Translations under genes and position numbers: made by a program
Notes under the pieces: generated by a model
Seen by the model: the letters and a program-made list of their open reading frames with translations, nothing else
Told to the model about the DNA's origin: nothing
Databases searched by the model: none
Assembly: GCA_014236755.1 (NCBI GenBank)
Contig: JACCKY010000014.1
Span: 23,267-87,266, forward strand
Reading direction: 5' to 3'
DNA length: 64,000 nucleotides
Source of the DNA: Candidatus Petromonas tenebris
GTDB lineage: Bacteria > Bacillota > Clostridia > Peptostreptococcales > Caminicellaceae
Part shown: piece by piece, positions 27,205-37,179 of the stretch
Numbering within the stretch: position 1 is the first letter of the stretch
Layout of the letters: each line of letters starts with the position of its first letter

Positions 27205-27660
27205 ATGGCTAGACTGAGTGATCTAATAGAAGCATTTATAAAGGAAATGCTTAGAAATTCTGAAAAAAGGGCAATTGAAATTAAAAGAAATGAGCTTGCA
27301 AATAATTTTAACTGTGCCCCATCTCAAATAAACTATGTATTGTCAACGCGATTTACAATAGAGAGGGGATACGCTGTTGAAAGTAAACGTGGGGGCGGAG
27401 GTCATATAAGGATTATCAGACTGGATGTAGATGATAAGCAGCATATATACAGTATGATAAATCAAATAGGTGATAGTATTAATATGATGAAGGCTATATC
27501 TATAGTTAATTTTCTCCTTGAAAAGGGTATTATTAAAGAAAGAGAAGCCAAAATTATGTTAGCAGCCATTAACAATAGGACGCTTAGCGTGGATTCTGAA
27601 GTAAAGAATAATGTAAGGGCAAGTGTTTTAAAATCTATGCTTGCGTCTCTTTTAAGATAG
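27205..27660 (+). CDS. ctsR: Heat-shock repressor CtsR
   Basis: The 151-residue protein is of full family length. The winged-helix N-terminus (1-70) contains RNELANNFNCAPSQINYVLSTRF and the glycine-rich wing SKRGGGGHIRIIRL, which inserts into the DNA minor groove. The C-terminal dimerisation domain has AISIVNFLLEKGIIKEREAKIM. CtsR represses clp genes at normal temperature and is inactivated by heat and through McsB. A perfect CtsR operator lies directly upstream. The gene is first in ctsR-mcsA-mcsB-clpC with 10-15 bp spacings. Confidence 0.97.
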   Translation: MARLSDLIEAFIKEMLRNSEKRAIEIKRNELANNFNCAPSQINYVLSTRFTIERGYAVESKRGGGGHIRIIRLDVDDKQHIYSMINQIGDSINMMKAISIVNFLLEKGIIKEREAKIMLAAINNRTLSVDSEVKNNVRASVLKSMLASLLR

Positions 27661-27670
27661 GAGGGGTAGT

Positions 27671-28183
27671 ATGATTTGTCAAAAGTGTAATGAAAAAGAA
27701 GCTACTGTTCATGTTACCAAAATTGTTAACAATCAGAAAACTGAAATGCACTTGTGTGAAGAATGTGCCAGAAAAAATGATGGCATAGCCTTTGAAACTC
27801 CATTTACAATAAATAATTTTTTAACGGGACTTCTGGATTCGATTCATAGCTCACCAATTAAGGTGGACTATATTAAAACTACCACTTGTAGTAAGTGTGG
27901 AATGAATTACGGTAAATTCAAGCAGCTTGGAAGACTTGGCTGCTCCGAGTGCTATAAGACCTTTAATGAAAAACTGATGCCTCTTATAAAGAGGGTCCAT
28001 GGAAGTGAGAATCATACAGGAAAGGTGCCTAAGAAGGCAGGTAGTCAAATCAGACTAAGACGTAGAGTTCTAAATCTCAAAAAAGAGCTTCGAAGAGCAA
28101 TTGATAAAGAAGAATTTGAAAGGGCAGCTCAGCTTAGAGATGAAATAAAGCTTTTGGAAAAAGATTTAGAAAAAAGTGAGTAG
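27671..28183 (+). CDS. mcsA: McsA, zinc-finger activator of the McsB arginine kinase
   Basis: The 170-residue protein has zinc-binding CxxC pairs at the N-terminus (MICQKCNEKE and LCEECARKN) and in the middle (TCSKCGMNYG and GCSECYKTF). A UVR motif lies at about 135-165 (RRAIDKEEFERAAQLRDEIKLLE), which docks to ClpC. McsA activates the protein-arginine kinase McsB. It is spaced 10 bp from ctsR and 11 bp from mcsB, so the operon is co-translated under CtsR control. RBS GGAGGGG. Confidence 0.96.
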   Translation: MICQKCNEKEATVHVTKIVNNQKTEMHLCEECARKNDGIAFETPFTINNFLTGLLDSIHSSPIKVDYIKTTTCSKCGMNYGKFKQLGRLGCSECYKTFNEKLMPLIKRVHGSENHTGKVPKKAGSQIRLRRRVLNLKKELRRAIDKEEFERAAQLRDEIKLLEKDLEKSE

Positions 28184-28194
28184 GGGGTAGTAAT

Positions 28195-29232
28195 ATGACT
28201 AAATGGATAAACGGTGAAGGGCCTCTTGATGATATAGTTATAAGTAGCCGCATAAGACTAGCAAGAAACCTGGAGGAATATCCATTTCCTATTGCCCTTA
28301 CCAATGAAAAGAGTAAAGAAGTAATTAAAAAAATAAGTGATGCCATCATAAATGGCAATACAGCTCTAAAGGATGATTTTTCCCTTATTGAAATAGACAA
28401 AATTTCTGATAATGAAAAGCAGGTTCTTATAGAAAAACATCTTATAAGTCCTAACTTAGTAGAGACTCCACAAAAAAGTGCAGTCCTTATAAATAAAGAT
28501 GAGTCTGTTAGTATTATGATTAATGAAGAGGATCATCTTCGTATTCAATGTCTTTTCCCGGGGTTTCAGCTTGATGAGACTTGGGATTTGGCAGATAAGA
28601 TAGATGACATTTTGGAAGAGAATATACAATATGCTTTTGACGAAAAAATTGGCTATCTTACCTCTTGTCCAACCAATGTAGGTACAGGTATAAGAGCATC
28701 CGTAATGATTCATTTGCCCGCTTTAACAATAACCGGATATATGGATAGGATTCTTCAGGCAGCTAACCAGATAGGATTGACGGTTAGGGGGTTATATGGA
28801 GAAGGTACTGAATCTGAAGGAAATATATACCAGATATCAAATCAGGTGACATTAGGGAGAGCGGAGGAAGAAATAATAGATACTCTAAAGGAAGTCACCA
28901 AGCAGATAATGGGCAAGGAGCATGATGCTAGGGCAACTCTTCTTGCAAATAACAGAATAAAACTGGAGGATAAGATATGCAGATCCTTTGGTATATTAAC
29001 AAATGCAAGGATAATAGGATCTAAGGAAGCCTTAAGGCTTATTTCAGATGTAAGGTTGGGAATAGACCTGGGTATAATACAAAATGTTGATGTCAAGACT
29101 ATTAATAATCTTATGATAGAAATTCAAGCAGGGGTCCTTCAAAAGATATATGGCAAGAGCCTCAGTGCTAACGAAAGGGATATAAAAAGAGCAAAACTAA
29201 TTAGAAAAAAACTAAACTTAAATAAGGAATAA
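28195..29232 (+). CDS. mcsB: McsB, protein-arginine kinase
   Basis: The 345-residue protein belongs to the phosphagen-kinase fold. The nucleotide-binding signature [20 protein letters not shown] is near residue 15, the catalytic loop [18 protein letters not shown] near 160-178, and the arginine segment [11 protein letters not shown] near 240. It phosphorylates arginines on damaged proteins and marks them for ClpCP degradation; it also inactivates CtsR. All key regions are intact. It follows mcsA by 11 bp and precedes clpC by 14 bp. Confidence 0.97.
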   Translation: MTKWINGEGPLDDIVISSRIRLARNLEEYPFPIALTNEKSKEVIKKISDAIINGNTALKDDFSLIEIDKISDNEKQVLIEKHLISPNLVETPQKSAVLINKDESVSIMINEEDHLRIQCLFPGFQLDETWDLADKIDDILEENIQYAFDEKIGYLTSCPTNVGTGIRASVMIHLPALTITGYMDRILQAANQIGLTVRGLYGEGTESEGNIYQISNQVTLGRAEEEIIDTLKEVTKQIMGKEHDARATLLANNRIKLEDKICRSFGILTNARIIGSKEALRLISDVRLGIDLGIIQNVDVKTINNLMIEIQAGVLQKIYGKSLSANERDIKRAKLIRKKLNLNKE

Positions 29233-29246
29233 AGGAGGTAAAATCT

Positions 29247-31685
29247 ATGTTTATGTTTAATAAATTTACCGAGAGAGCACAGAAAGCCATAGCTTTAGCT
29301 CAGGAAGAGGCAAAAAGATTAAATCATAATTATGTAGGAACAGAGCATTTACTTCTAGGGCTAGTGAGTGAAGGCGAGGGAATTGCTGCCAAGGCTTTAA
29401 TAAACTTAGGTATAGATTTAGATAAACTAAGACAAAAAGTTGAGTCCTTGGTGGGTAGAGGAGAAGGAGAAACTGCGCTTGTAGGAATTACTCCAAGAAC
29501 TAAGAGAGTATTTGAAATCAGTTTTGCAGAAGCGAGGAATCTGAACCATAATTATGTGGGAACAGAGCATCTTCTTTTAGCCCTTATTAGAGAAGGAGAA
29601 GGGGTAGCTGCTAGGGTTTTAAAGGATATGGGACTGGATTTTGAAAAGATTTCTCAGGAAGTTTTAAATCTATTGGGTAATCAACAGAGTTCAGAGAATC
29701 CTAGAGCTGGTAAGACTAGTGAAAAGTATAAGAATACTCCGACATTAAATAAATTTGGTAGAGATTTAACCGAAATGGCACAAGAAGGCAAACTTGATCC
29801 TGTTATAGGAAGAGAAAAGGAGATAGAAAGAGTTATACAGGTACTTAGTAGAAGAACTAAAAATAATCCTTGTCTTATAGGAGAGCCTGGAGTAGGAAAG
29901 ACGGCAGTAGTTGAAGGATTGGCTCAAAAAATTGTAGATGGAAATATACCTGAAATCCTAAGAGATAAAAGAGTAATTACTCTGTCGCTGGCATCAATGG
30001 TAGCGGGTTCAAAATATAGAGGTGAATTTGAACAAAGACTCACCAAGGTAATGGATGAAATAAGGAAGGCAGGCAATGTTATACTCTTTATCGATGAAAT
30101 GCATACGATTATAGGAGCTGGTGGAGCCGAAGGAGCAATAGATGCTTCAAATATACTAAAACCTGCTCTAGCCAGAGGTGAACTTCAGGCTATTGGAGCA
30201 ACAACTCTTGATGAGTATAAAAAACACATAGAAAAAGACTCAGCCCTTGAAAGAAGATTTCAGCCTATTATGGTTGAAGAACCGACGGTGGAAGAAACCG
30301 TTGAAATCCTTAAGGGGCTAAGGGATAGATATGAAGCTCATCATAGAGTCAAAATCAGCGATGAGGCATTAAAGGCAGCGGCTGAACTATCCCATAGATA
30401 TATTACAGACAGATTTTTGCCTGATAAGGCCATCGACCTTATAGATGAGGCGGCATCAAAAATCAGACTGCAAATGGCTACCCAGCCTGAAGATTTAAAG
30501 GACTTGGAAGAAAAGCTTGAAAAAATAATGCAGGAAAAGGAAGAGGCCGTAAGTACTCAGAACTTTGAGAAAGCTGCCAAGCTTAGAGACGAAGAAAAAA
30601 ATATAAGAGAAGAGCTTGAAAATAAAAAGAATAACTGGAAGGTAAGACAAAATGATAATGCCACTGTGGGAGAAGATGAAATAGCCCAAGTAGTTTCATT
30701 CTGGACGGGAATACCTGTCAATAAATTAGCTCAGGAAGAATCAGAAAGGCTTTTAAATATGGAAAAAATCCTTCACAAAAGGGTAATTGGACAGGAAGAA
30801 GCTGTAGAGGCAGTTTCTCGTGCAATAAGAAGGGCGAGAGTAGGCCTCAAGGATCCGAAGAGGCCAGTTGGTTCATTTATATTCTTAGGCCCTACAGGGG
30901 TAGGGAAGACAGAGCTTACAAAAGCCCTTGCAGAGTCGCTGTTCGGCGATGAAAATGCTATGATAAGAATAGACATGTCAGAGTATATGGAAAAACATGC
31001 GGTTTCAAAGCTTGTAGGTTCTCCTCCAGGATATGTTGGATACGATGAGGGAGGACAACTGACAGACAAGGTTAGAAGAAAACCTTATTCAGTAATACTG
31101 TTTGATGAGATAGAAAAAGCCCATCCTGATGTGTTCAACATTTTGCTTCAAATGCTTGATGATGGTAGACTTACAGATGCTAAAGGAAGAACTGTGGACT
31201 TTAAAAATACAGTAATAATTATGACTTCGAATGTTGGAGCTCAAAGAATTAAAAAGCAAAAGGTTTTAGGTTTTGCAGGTGTCACTGAAGACATGAAAAA
31301 GAATGAATATGAAAAGATGAAGGAAAATGTAATGGAAGAACTGAGAAGACAGTTTAGACCTGAATTTTTAAATAGAATTGACGATATAATAGTATTCCAT
31401 CAGTTAGAAAAAGAACATATTAAAGAGATTGTAGACTTGATGATAAAGGACTTAACAAAGAGGCTTGCAGACCTTAATATTTCCATTGAAGTATCAGACA
31501 AAGCCAAGGAATACCTTGTAGAAAAGGGTTATGATGAGGAGTATGGGGCAAGACCATTAAAAAGATTGATAACTAAGGTTATAGAAGATAAGCTTTCAGA
31601 GGAAATACTTCTTGGAAAAATTTCTAAAGAAGATGATATACTAGTAGATATGGAAGATGAAAAACTGGTATTTAATAAGAAATAA
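29247..31685 (+). CDS. clpC: ClpC, AAA+ unfoldase of the ClpCP protease
   Basis: The 812-residue protein has two N-terminal Clp repeats ([27 protein letters not shown] and [23 protein letters not shown]). The first AAA+ module carries [13 protein letters not shown] near 213. A middle domain with a UVR motif lies at about 425-460 ([18 protein letters not shown]). The second AAA+ module carries [13 protein letters not shown] near 553. The UVR-containing middle domain is the McsA/MecA-docking type that defines ClpC rather than ClpA or ClpB. It unfolds arginine-phosphorylated and other substrates for ClpP. It is the last gene of the CtsR operon. Confidence 0.97.
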   Translation: MFMFNKFTERAQKAIALAQEEAKRLNHNYVGTEHLLLGLVSEGEGIAAKALINLGIDLDKLRQKVESLVGRGEGETALVGITPRTKRVFEISFAEARNLNHNYVGTEHLLLALIREGEGVAARVLKDMGLDFEKISQEVLNLLGNQQSSENPRAGKTSEKYKNTPTLNKFGRDLTEMAQEGKLDPVIGREKEIERVIQVLSRRTKNNPCLIGEPGVGKTAVVEGLAQKIVDGNIPEILRDKRVITLSLASMVAGSKYRGEFEQRLTKVMDEIRKAGNVILFIDEMHTIIGAGGAEGAIDASNILKPALARGELQAIGATTLDEYKKHIEKDSALERRFQPIMVEEPTVEETVEILKGLRDRYEAHHRVKISDEALKAAAELSHRYITDRFLPDKAIDLIDEAASKIRLQMATQPEDLKDLEEKLEKIMQEKEEAVSTQNFEKAAKLRDEEKNIREELENKKNNWKVRQNDNATVGEDEIAQVVSFWTGIPVNKLAQEESERLLNMEKILHKRVIGQEEAVEAVSRAIRRARVGLKDPKRPVGSFIFLGPTGVGKTELTKALAESLFGDENAMIRIDMSEYMEKHAVSKLVGSPPGYVGYDEGGQLTDKVRRKPYSVILFDEIEKAHPDVFNILLQMLDDGRLTDAKGRTVDFKNTVIIMTSNVGAQRIKKQKVLGFAGVTEDMKKNEYEKMKENVMEELRRQFRPEFLNRIDDIIVFHQLEKEHIKEIVDLMIKDLTKRLADLNISIEVSDKAKEYLVEKGYDEEYGARPLKRLITKVIEDKLSEEILLGKISKEDDILVDMEDEKLVFNKK

Positions 31686-31692
31686 TTTTAAA

Positions 31693-31731
31693 AGGGATTC
31701 TACATGTTACGTGGAATCCCTATATAGTTTA
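31693..31731 (+). terminator. Weak terminator-like hairpin after clpC
   Basis: AGGGATTC (31693-31700) pairs with GAATCCCT (31714-31721). Only a short T-containing tail follows, so read-through into radA is possible. Confidence 0.5.
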
Positions 31732-31775
31732 GATTAGAAATTATGTGGTAAAATATAGTATTTGAGGTGGACATT

Positions 31776-33152
31776 GTGGGTAAAATAAAAACAAGATACG
31801 TATGTCAGGAGTGTGGTTACATATCCCTCAAGTGGATGGGTAAATGTCCCGAATGTGAAAGCTGGCAGAGTTTTGTTGAGGAGTTTGTTGAAAGTAAAAA
31901 AGGAAATAATAAAAACTCTATTGGCAATCTTGGAAAGCCAATAAAGCTCAAAGATATAGAGCTCGAGATGGAAAACCGATTTTCCACTTTCAACGGGGAA
32001 CTCGACAGAGTTTTGGGAGGAGGAATAGTCAGAGGATCCTTAGTTTTGGTCGGTGGAGATCCGGGAATAGGAAAATCTACTCTTCTAATCCAGGTAGCCA
32101 ATAACATAGGTAAGAAAAATTTGTCTGTTCTATACGTATCTGGTGAGGAATCTTTAAAACAGATAAAAATGAGGGCAGACAGATTAAAAATAGATAATGA
32201 AAATCTTTTCATAGTTTCCGAAAATAATTTGGAATACATTTCAAAATATGTAGAAGAATATAAACCCGATCTGTTAATCATTGATTCAATACAAACAATA
32301 TACAACCCGGATATAGCGTCAGCACCTGGAAGTGTCAGTCAGGTGAGGGAAGGAACAGCTACTCTGATGAAGCTCTCCAAAAAGATGGGGATTGCTACTT
32401 TTATAGTGGGACATGTTACTAAAACAGGATCAATAGCAGGTCCAAAGGTGTTGGAACATATGGTAGATACAGTTCTCTATTTTGAAGGAGAAAAGCACAA
32501 CGTATATAGAGTGCTCAGAGCTGTTAAAAATCGATTTGGATCTACAAACGAAATAGGTATTTTTGAAATGACTAACGATGGACTTATAGAAGTTACTAAT
32601 CCCTCCCATCTATTTTTAGCCCATAGGCCTAAGAAAGTTGCAGGTTCCGTAGTAGTAGCAAGCATAGAAGGCACAAGACCTGTTTTGATCGAGCTTCAGG
32701 CTCTTATCAGTCCCACGAATTTTGGAACCCCTAGGAGAATGGCTACTGGAATTGATTACAATAGAGTTGTGATGCTTATGGCGGTACTAGAGAAAAAAGT
32801 CGGACTTAGGCTTCAGGCTCAGGATGGCTATATAAATGTAGTAGGAGGTATTCAATTAAGCGAACCGGCGGTAGACTTAGCTATTGTAGCCGCAGTGGCA
32901 TCCAGCTTTAGAAATAAAGTTATTGATTATCAAACTATTATATTTGGAGAAGTAGGACTTACCGGTGAAGTTAGATCAGTAAACTTTGCAGAAAAAAGAA
33001 TTAGAGAAGCTGAAAAAATGGGCTTTAAGACCTGTGTGATACCTAAGGGAAATTTAGGAGGACTACCTAAATTGGAAAATGTAGAGGTTATAGGGGTGGA
33101 AAATGTTTATGAAGCCCTGGATATAATACTGGGAGGTAAAGCGGTTGGTTAG
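31776..33152 (+). CDS. radA: DNA repair/recombination ATPase RadA (Sms)
   Basis: The protein is 458 residues from GTG 31776; the RBS GAGGTGG (31764-31770) excludes the earlier in-frame GTG at 31767. An N-terminal C4 zinc finger (YVCQECGYISLKWMGKCPEC) is followed by a RecA-like core with GGDPGIGKSTLL near 91, then the RadA-specific KNRFGST near 253 and a Lon-like C-terminal domain. It drives branch migration at recombination intermediates. It overlaps disA by 8 bp; the radA-disA pair links DNA repair to c-di-AMP signalling, as in Bacillus. Confidence 0.97.
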   Translation: MGKIKTRYVCQECGYISLKWMGKCPECESWQSFVEEFVESKKGNNKNSIGNLGKPIKLKDIELEMENRFSTFNGELDRVLGGGIVRGSLVLVGGDPGIGKSTLLIQVANNIGKKNLSVLYVSGEESLKQIKMRADRLKIDNENLFIVSENNLEYISKYVEEYKPDLLIIDSIQTIYNPDIASAPGSVSQVREGTATLMKLSKKMGIATFIVGHVTKTGSIAGPKVLEHMVDTVLYFEGEKHNVYRVLRAVKNRFGSTNEIGIFEMTNDGLIEVTNPSHLFLAHRPKKVAGSVVVASIEGTRPVLIELQALISPTNFGTPRRMATGIDYNRVVMLMAVLEKKVGLRLQAQDGYINVVGGIQLSEPAVDLAIVAAVASSFRNKVIDYQTIIFGEVGLTGEVRSVNFAEKRIREAEKMGFKTCVIPKGNLGGLPKLENVEVIGVENVYEALDIILGGKAVG

Positions 33153-34236
33153 AGAAGAGAAAATAAGGGGAGAAGAAATAACTGAATGCTTAAGAAGTTT
33201 GGCTCCGGGAACGTCTTTAAGGGAGGGGCTGGAAAATATACTAAAGGCCAAAACAGGAGCTTTAATTGTTATAGGAGACAATGAAGAGGTAATGAGATTA
33301 GTGGATGGAGGATTTTATATAAATACTGAGCTGACTCCTGCATACTTGTATGAATTAGCCAAGATGGATGGAGGAATTATACTTAGTTCTGACGAAAAAA
33401 AGATTCTATATGCTAATACCCAACTTAACCCTGACCCGTCTATACCTTCATCTGAAACCGGCATAAGACACAGGACCGCCGAAAGGGTGGCCAGACAGAC
33501 GGGGAATATGGTTATATCCATATCCCAAAGGAGAAACATAATAACTCTTTATAAGGGCTGGTCGAAATACATACTGCAGGATATAAACAAGGTATTAACT
33601 AAGGCTAATCAAGCCATACAGACCCTTGAAAAATATAAGTCAGTCCTTGACCAGGCCATGATAAGCCTGAGCGCCCTGGAGCTTGAAGATTTGGTAACTC
33701 TATATGATGTATGTTTGGTTATACAGAGAACAGAAATGGTAATGAGAATAGCCAATGAAATCGAAAAATATATAAATGAATTAGGAAACGAAGGAAGACT
33801 TGTAAGTATGCAGTTAGAGGAGTTAATAGTATTCGTCAAAGAAGATGGCAGACATGTGATTTGGGACTACAAAATTGATGCTGAAGAAAATGATATAGAA
33901 AGTATTAGTAAAAAGCTTAGAAATTTATCCTCGGAAGAGCTTTTGGATTTATCAAATATTGCACAAATTTTAGGATATAAATACGACATAAATACATTGG
34001 ATATGCCGGTTATGCCTAGAGGATACAGAATACTTGCAAAGATACCGAGGCTTCCAATGGCAGTAATCAGAAATATAGTAGAGCATTTTAAAAACTTTCA
34101 AAAAATATTAAAGGCAAGCATTGAAGAATTATATGATGTAGAAGGAATTGGCGAAATAAGAGCTAAAAATATAAAGGAAGGACTCAAGAGAGTAAGGGAT
34201 CAGGTTCTTTTAGACAGACATCTTTTGAAAAAATAG
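33145..34236 (+). CDS. disA: DisA, DNA-scanning diadenylate cyclase
   Basis: The 363-residue protein starts at TTG 33145, with GGGAGG 8 bases upstream and an 8-bp overlap with radA. The DAC domain (1-140) has the GIRHRTAER motif with R108-H109-R110. The active-site DGA motif of most DisA proteins reads M74-D75-G76-G77, i.e. DGG. A spine helix region and a C-terminal HhH DNA-binding domain follow (LYDVEGIGEIRAKNIKEGL). It makes c-di-AMP from two ATP while scanning DNA. The Asp is kept, so activity is still expected. Confidence 0.96.
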   Translation: MVREEKIRGEEITECLRSLAPGTSLREGLENILKAKTGALIVIGDNEEVMRLVDGGFYINTELTPAYLYELAKMDGGIILSSDEKKILYANTQLNPDPSIPSSETGIRHRTAERVARQTGNMVISISQRRNIITLYKGWSKYILQDINKVLTKANQAIQTLEKYKSVLDQAMISLSALELEDLVTLYDVCLVIQRTEMVMRIANEIEKYINELGNEGRLVSMQLEELIVFVKEDGRHVIWDYKIDAEENDIESISKKLRNLSSEELLDLSNIAQILGYKYDINTLDMPVMPRGYRILAKIPRLPMAVIRNIVEHFKNFQKILKASIEELYDVEGIGEIRAKNIKEGLKRVRDQVLLDRHLLKK

Positions 34237-34277
34237 CTATAGTGTAAAATTTTGATTTATTTTTATAAAAAAGCCAT

Positions 34278-34309
34278 AAAGCTACTAGGTTTTAACTAGT
34301 AGCTTTTAA
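34278..34309. terminator. Bidirectional terminator between disA and the convergent small gene
   Basis: AAAGCTACTAG (34278-34288) pairs with CTAGTAGCTTT (34296-34306). T-rich sequence is present on both sides. Confidence 0.8.
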
Positions 34310-34323
34310 TAATGTATCGATTT

Positions 34324-34728
34324 TTAGTAAAGACTGAACTTTCCTAGTGTTCCTATTTGTTTACATTCTTTAAGAATAACGTCATATAAATTTATATCTA
34401 GAGTATTGGACAAAGCAGCAAGATAAAATAAATTATTACCAATCTCTTCTTCAATTTTTTCCCTGCAGCTTTCGCATAGATTTCCTCTGAGATGGTTGTC
34501 CATATAATTTTTAACCTCATCGTAGCTTATGTTATCGGGTAGTTCCTGTTTGGAAGCCTTTATGGTTACACATCCACAGCTAGTTATAGATTTAATGACA
34601 GCTCTATTTATCCTTGCAGATGACTCTTGGAGCTTAGTAATTATATCTAATATACTCTTATGTCTTGTCAAAACATCTTCAACAGAATTTTGAAACTCAT
34701 CACATAATATGTCTTTCATATAACTCAC
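34324..34728 (-). CDS. Small conserved Clostridial protein with CGC and CxxC motifs
   Basis: The 134-residue soluble, mostly helical protein has cysteines in SITSCGCVTIKA near residue 50 and LCESCREKIEEEIG near 83. The latter leads into NNLFYLAALSNTLDINLYDVILKECKQI, whose spacing recalls the last helices of MazG-type nucleotide pyrophosphatases. I do not know its function. Similar short proteins occur near disA/carD in related Clostridia, as far as I recall. The RBS TAGGAGTGAG on the minus strand supports the start. The cysteines suggest zinc binding. Confidence 0.6.
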   Translation of the reverse strand: MSYMKDILCDEFQNSVEDVLTRHKSILDIITKLQESSARINRAVIKSITSCGCVTIKASKQELPDNISYDEVKNYMDNHLRGNLCESCREKIEEEIGNNLFYLAALSNTLDINLYDVILKECKQIGTLGKFSLY

Positions 34729-34886
34729 TCCTAATTAGAGGTTGTATCGATAATTATCATATTTAATTTTAGCATAATCATAACCAAAGTTAAAGGGTAT
34801 TATGCTGTGTTTACAGACATTCTGAAAATTTGTCTTAATAAAACTAGTTGACAATTATAATGCTGTATGATAAAATAATTTATTTC

Positions 34887-34915
34887 TTGACACTTATTGG
34901 GAAATGTTGTATACT
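34887..34915 (+). promoter_or_regulatory. Near-consensus sigma-A promoter of the carD-like gene
   Basis: TTGACA (34887-34892), 17 bp, TATACT (34910-34915). It is among the best sigma-A matches in the window and gives a leader of about 27 nt. Confidence 0.9.
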
Positions 34916-34948
34916 GGAAATGTGGAATGTCTATTAGGGGGTAATTCT

Positions 34949-35425
34949 ATGTTTAATATAGGTGATAAAGTTGTTTATCCTATGCATGGCGCAGGGATTA
35001 TAGAGTCAATTGAAGAAAAAGAAATCTTAGGAGATAAAAGAAAATATTACATTCTGAAATTGCCTCTAAGAAATATGAAGGTGATGATTCCTTTAGATAA
35101 TGTTGAGTCTATGGGTCTAAGGGAAATTATTTCACAAAAGGAAGTAGAACAAGTTATTGCAGTACTTAATGATGATAAAACTAAGATGCCTAAAAACTGG
35201 AATCGTAGATATAGAGCCAATATGGATAAGATTAAAAGTGGAGATATCTATGAAGTTGCTGGCGTTGTTCGCAATCTAATGTTAAGAGATAAGGAAAAGG
35301 GCCTTTCTACAGGAGAAAGAAAAATGCTCAATAATGCAAAACAGATATTAATAAGTGAGTTAGTACTAGTAAATGATTCTGATGAAGTTAGTGTAGAGCA
35401 ACTTATAAACGACGCAATTCAATAA
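34949..35425 (+). CDS. CarD/CdnL-family RNA polymerase-binding regulator
   Basis: The protein is 158 residues from the ATG at 34949; AGGGGGT is 7 bases upstream, while the ORF itself opens at a TTG at 34904 that overlaps the promoter. The N-terminal TRCF/CarD Tudor-like domain reads MFNIGDKVVYPMHGAGIIESIEEKE, and the helical C-terminal domain contains RNLMLRDKEKGLSTGERKML. CarD proteins bind the RNA polymerase beta subunit and stabilise open complexes, notably at rRNA promoters. It is monocistronic with its own strong promoter and terminator. Confidence 0.93.
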   Translation: MFNIGDKVVYPMHGAGIIESIEEKEILGDKRKYYILKLPLRNMKVMIPLDNVESMGLREIISQKEVEQVIAVLNDDKTKMPKNWNRRYRANMDKIKSGDIYEVAGVVRNLMLRDKEKGLSTGERKMLNNAKQILISELVLVNDSDEVSVEQLINDAIQ

Positions 35426-35436
35426 TTAAATAATAG

Positions 35437-35468
35437 TAAGGCGTCTTTTATAGACGCTTATATTTTAT
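35437..35468 (+). terminator. Terminator after the carD-like gene
   Basis: TAAGGCGTCT pairs with AGACGCTTA and is followed by TATTTTAT. The GCGTCT/AGACGC core recurs in the hairpin at 35720. Confidence 0.8.
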
Positions 35469-35652
35469 AGTAAAGGAACTCAAACATTTTTTGAAAAAAT
35501 TGCAGGTATAAAACAAAGTAAATTCAAGGCATGCAAGAAATTACAAACTTTTACCAGTTAAATATTAAAAAGGCTAATAGCTAACTGCTGACCGCTCATG
35601 GCAAAAAGATGACGGGCCGCAAGAAAGACCCTAAAGAACGACTAGGATTTGC

Positions 35653-35718
35653 CAAGAGCCAAGAGCTAAGAACTAAGAGCTAATCAGGGTTACCAACTAC
35701 GAACTACTAACTACGAAC
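35653..35718. repeat. Low-complexity tandem-repeat patch in the carD downstream gap
   Basis: Degenerate short units repeat: AAGAGC(C/T)AAGAGCTAAG... at 35653-35682 and AACTACGAACTA... at 35694-35718. They are embedded in a 290-bp GC-richer insert (35470-35760) that has no ORF and lies between two related hairpins. Confidence 0.7.
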
Positions 35719-35719
35719 C

Positions 35720-35754
35720 AACAAATGCGTCTAAGACGCCTTTGTTCTTTTTAG
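35720..35754 (+). terminator. Second hairpin downstream of the carD-like gene
   Basis: AACAAATGCGTCT pairs with AGACGCCTTTGTT and is followed by CTTTTTAG. It shares its GCGTCT core with the terminator at 35437, as if one had been duplicated around the repeat patch. Confidence 0.75.
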
Positions 35755-35913
35755 ATATAGGTTTTAGTGCTTTTTTTTTGAAAACAACAGTACAATAAAA
35801 TCATAGATTAAATATATTTAACATTGTTATAAAGTAAATAAAATAATATATTGGTATTATATTGTTATAAAATATTGGTAGAATGGGTATAATCCAAAAA
35901 GGAGGTGACAATT

Positions 35914-37032
35914 TTGTTAAATAAAATCATACGAGGTGCATTAACCTTAGCAGGAGCTTCGGCTGGGTATGCTATTGGAATTCTGGTTACGAAAATTATC
36001 AGAGTCCAAAGATTAATTGAAATTTCTCCGTTTACACCACTAACAGAGCTTGTCATAAGCATAGTTGGGGCAGTTGTGTTTGGATTTATACTTTTTGCCA
36101 TGACTCCTTGGCTGATGAGAAAAGGATTAAGATCAGCAAACTGTGTGGAAACAGAGCTTCAAAAGATACCAACTACCGATATTTTAGTAGGTTCCATTGG
36201 ACTTATTATTGGTCTTATTATAGCTTATCTGATTAGTCAATTATTAATAAACATACCTATTCCTTTTGTGGGAAATATACTTTCTGTTATAATATATATA
36301 TTCTTAGGATATTTAGGTATAAGCATTGCAACTAAAAAAATAAATGACCTAATTAATCTCCCGAATATATTTAAGTGGAACATAGGTAAAGAAAAAGATA
36401 TTGCAAAAGAAGATTATAAATACCAGCCTAAGATACTGGATACAAGTGTTATAATTGATGGTAGGATTGCCGATGTTTGTAAAACTGGATTTGTAGAAGG
36501 GCCTCTTATCATACCGGAATTTGTTTTGGAGGAACTTAGACATATAGCCGATTCATCGGATTCTCTTAAAAGAAATAGAGGTAGAAGAGGACTGGATATA
36601 CTCAACAAGATTCAAAAAGAGTTAATAATGGAAGTACAGATAGTTGATACAGATTTTGAAGATATAGCTGAAGTAGATAGTAAGTTGGTAAGACTTGGGC
36701 AAATGATGAATGGCAAGATAATAACAAACGATTTTAATTTAAACAAAGTATCAGAGTTACAGGGAGTACCTGTTTTAAATATAAATGAATTGGCTAATGC
36801 AGTTAAACCCGTTGTACTACCTGGGGAAGAGATGGTGGTACAGGTAATCAAAGAAGGAAAAGAAATGGGCCAAGGTGTTGCTTATCTGGATGATGGCACT
36901 ATGATAGTGGTAGATGGAGGAAAGAAGCATATAGGAGAAACAATGGATGTTATGGTGACTAGCGTACTCCAGACCGCAGCAGGACGAATGATTTTTGCTA
37001 AACCAAAACATATGGTAAATAAAACAGCTTGA
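35914..37032 (+). CDS. PIN/TRAM-domain membrane-anchored putative ribonuclease (YacL type)
   Basis: The protein is 372 residues from TTG 35914; GGAGGTG at 35901-35907 excludes the GTG at 35905. Four membrane segments occupy residues 1-140. A PIN domain follows, starting at KILDTSVIIDGRIADVC near 175, with acidic residues in EFVLEELRHIAD, NRGRRGLDIL and IITNDFNLNKV. A C-terminal TRAM RNA-binding domain ends the protein (VVQVIKEGKEMGQGVAYLDDGTMIVV). The architecture is that of B. subtilis YacL, which sits in the same clp-radA-disA-ispD neighbourhood. RNA cleavage at the membrane is likely but not proven for the family. Confidence 0.93.
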   Translation: MLNKIIRGALTLAGASAGYAIGILVTKIIRVQRLIEISPFTPLTELVISIVGAVVFGFILFAMTPWLMRKGLRSANCVETELQKIPTTDILVGSIGLIIGLIIAYLISQLLINIPIPFVGNILSVIIYIFLGYLGISIATKKINDLINLPNIFKWNIGKEKDIAKEDYKYQPKILDTSVIIDGRIADVCKTGFVEGPLIIPEFVLEELRHIADSSDSLKRNRGRRGLDILNKIQKELIMEVQIVDTDFEDIAEVDSKLVRLGQMMNGKIITNDFNLNKVSELQGVPVLNINELANAVKPVVLPGEEMVVQVIKEGKEMGQGVAYLDDGTMIVVDGGKKHIGETMDVMVTSVLQTAAGRMIFAKPKHMVNKTA

Positions 37033-37036
37033 GAGT

Positions 37037-37064
37037 AAAAGCCCAGCGAAATGCCGGGCTTTTT
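37037..37064 (+). terminator. Terminator after the PIN/TRAM gene
   Basis: AAAGCCC and GGGCTTT flank a CAGCGAAATGCC loop region with extra pairing; TTTAGTTT follows. Confidence 0.85.
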
Positions 37065-37179
37065 AGTTTGTGCAATTTATGGTATATTTAAACTATCTAA
37101 AAAAACTGAGGATTTAACTTTTTAAATATAATGAACTTAATAGAACTAAAAGAAAAAAGTAAGATGGGAGTAATAAAAT

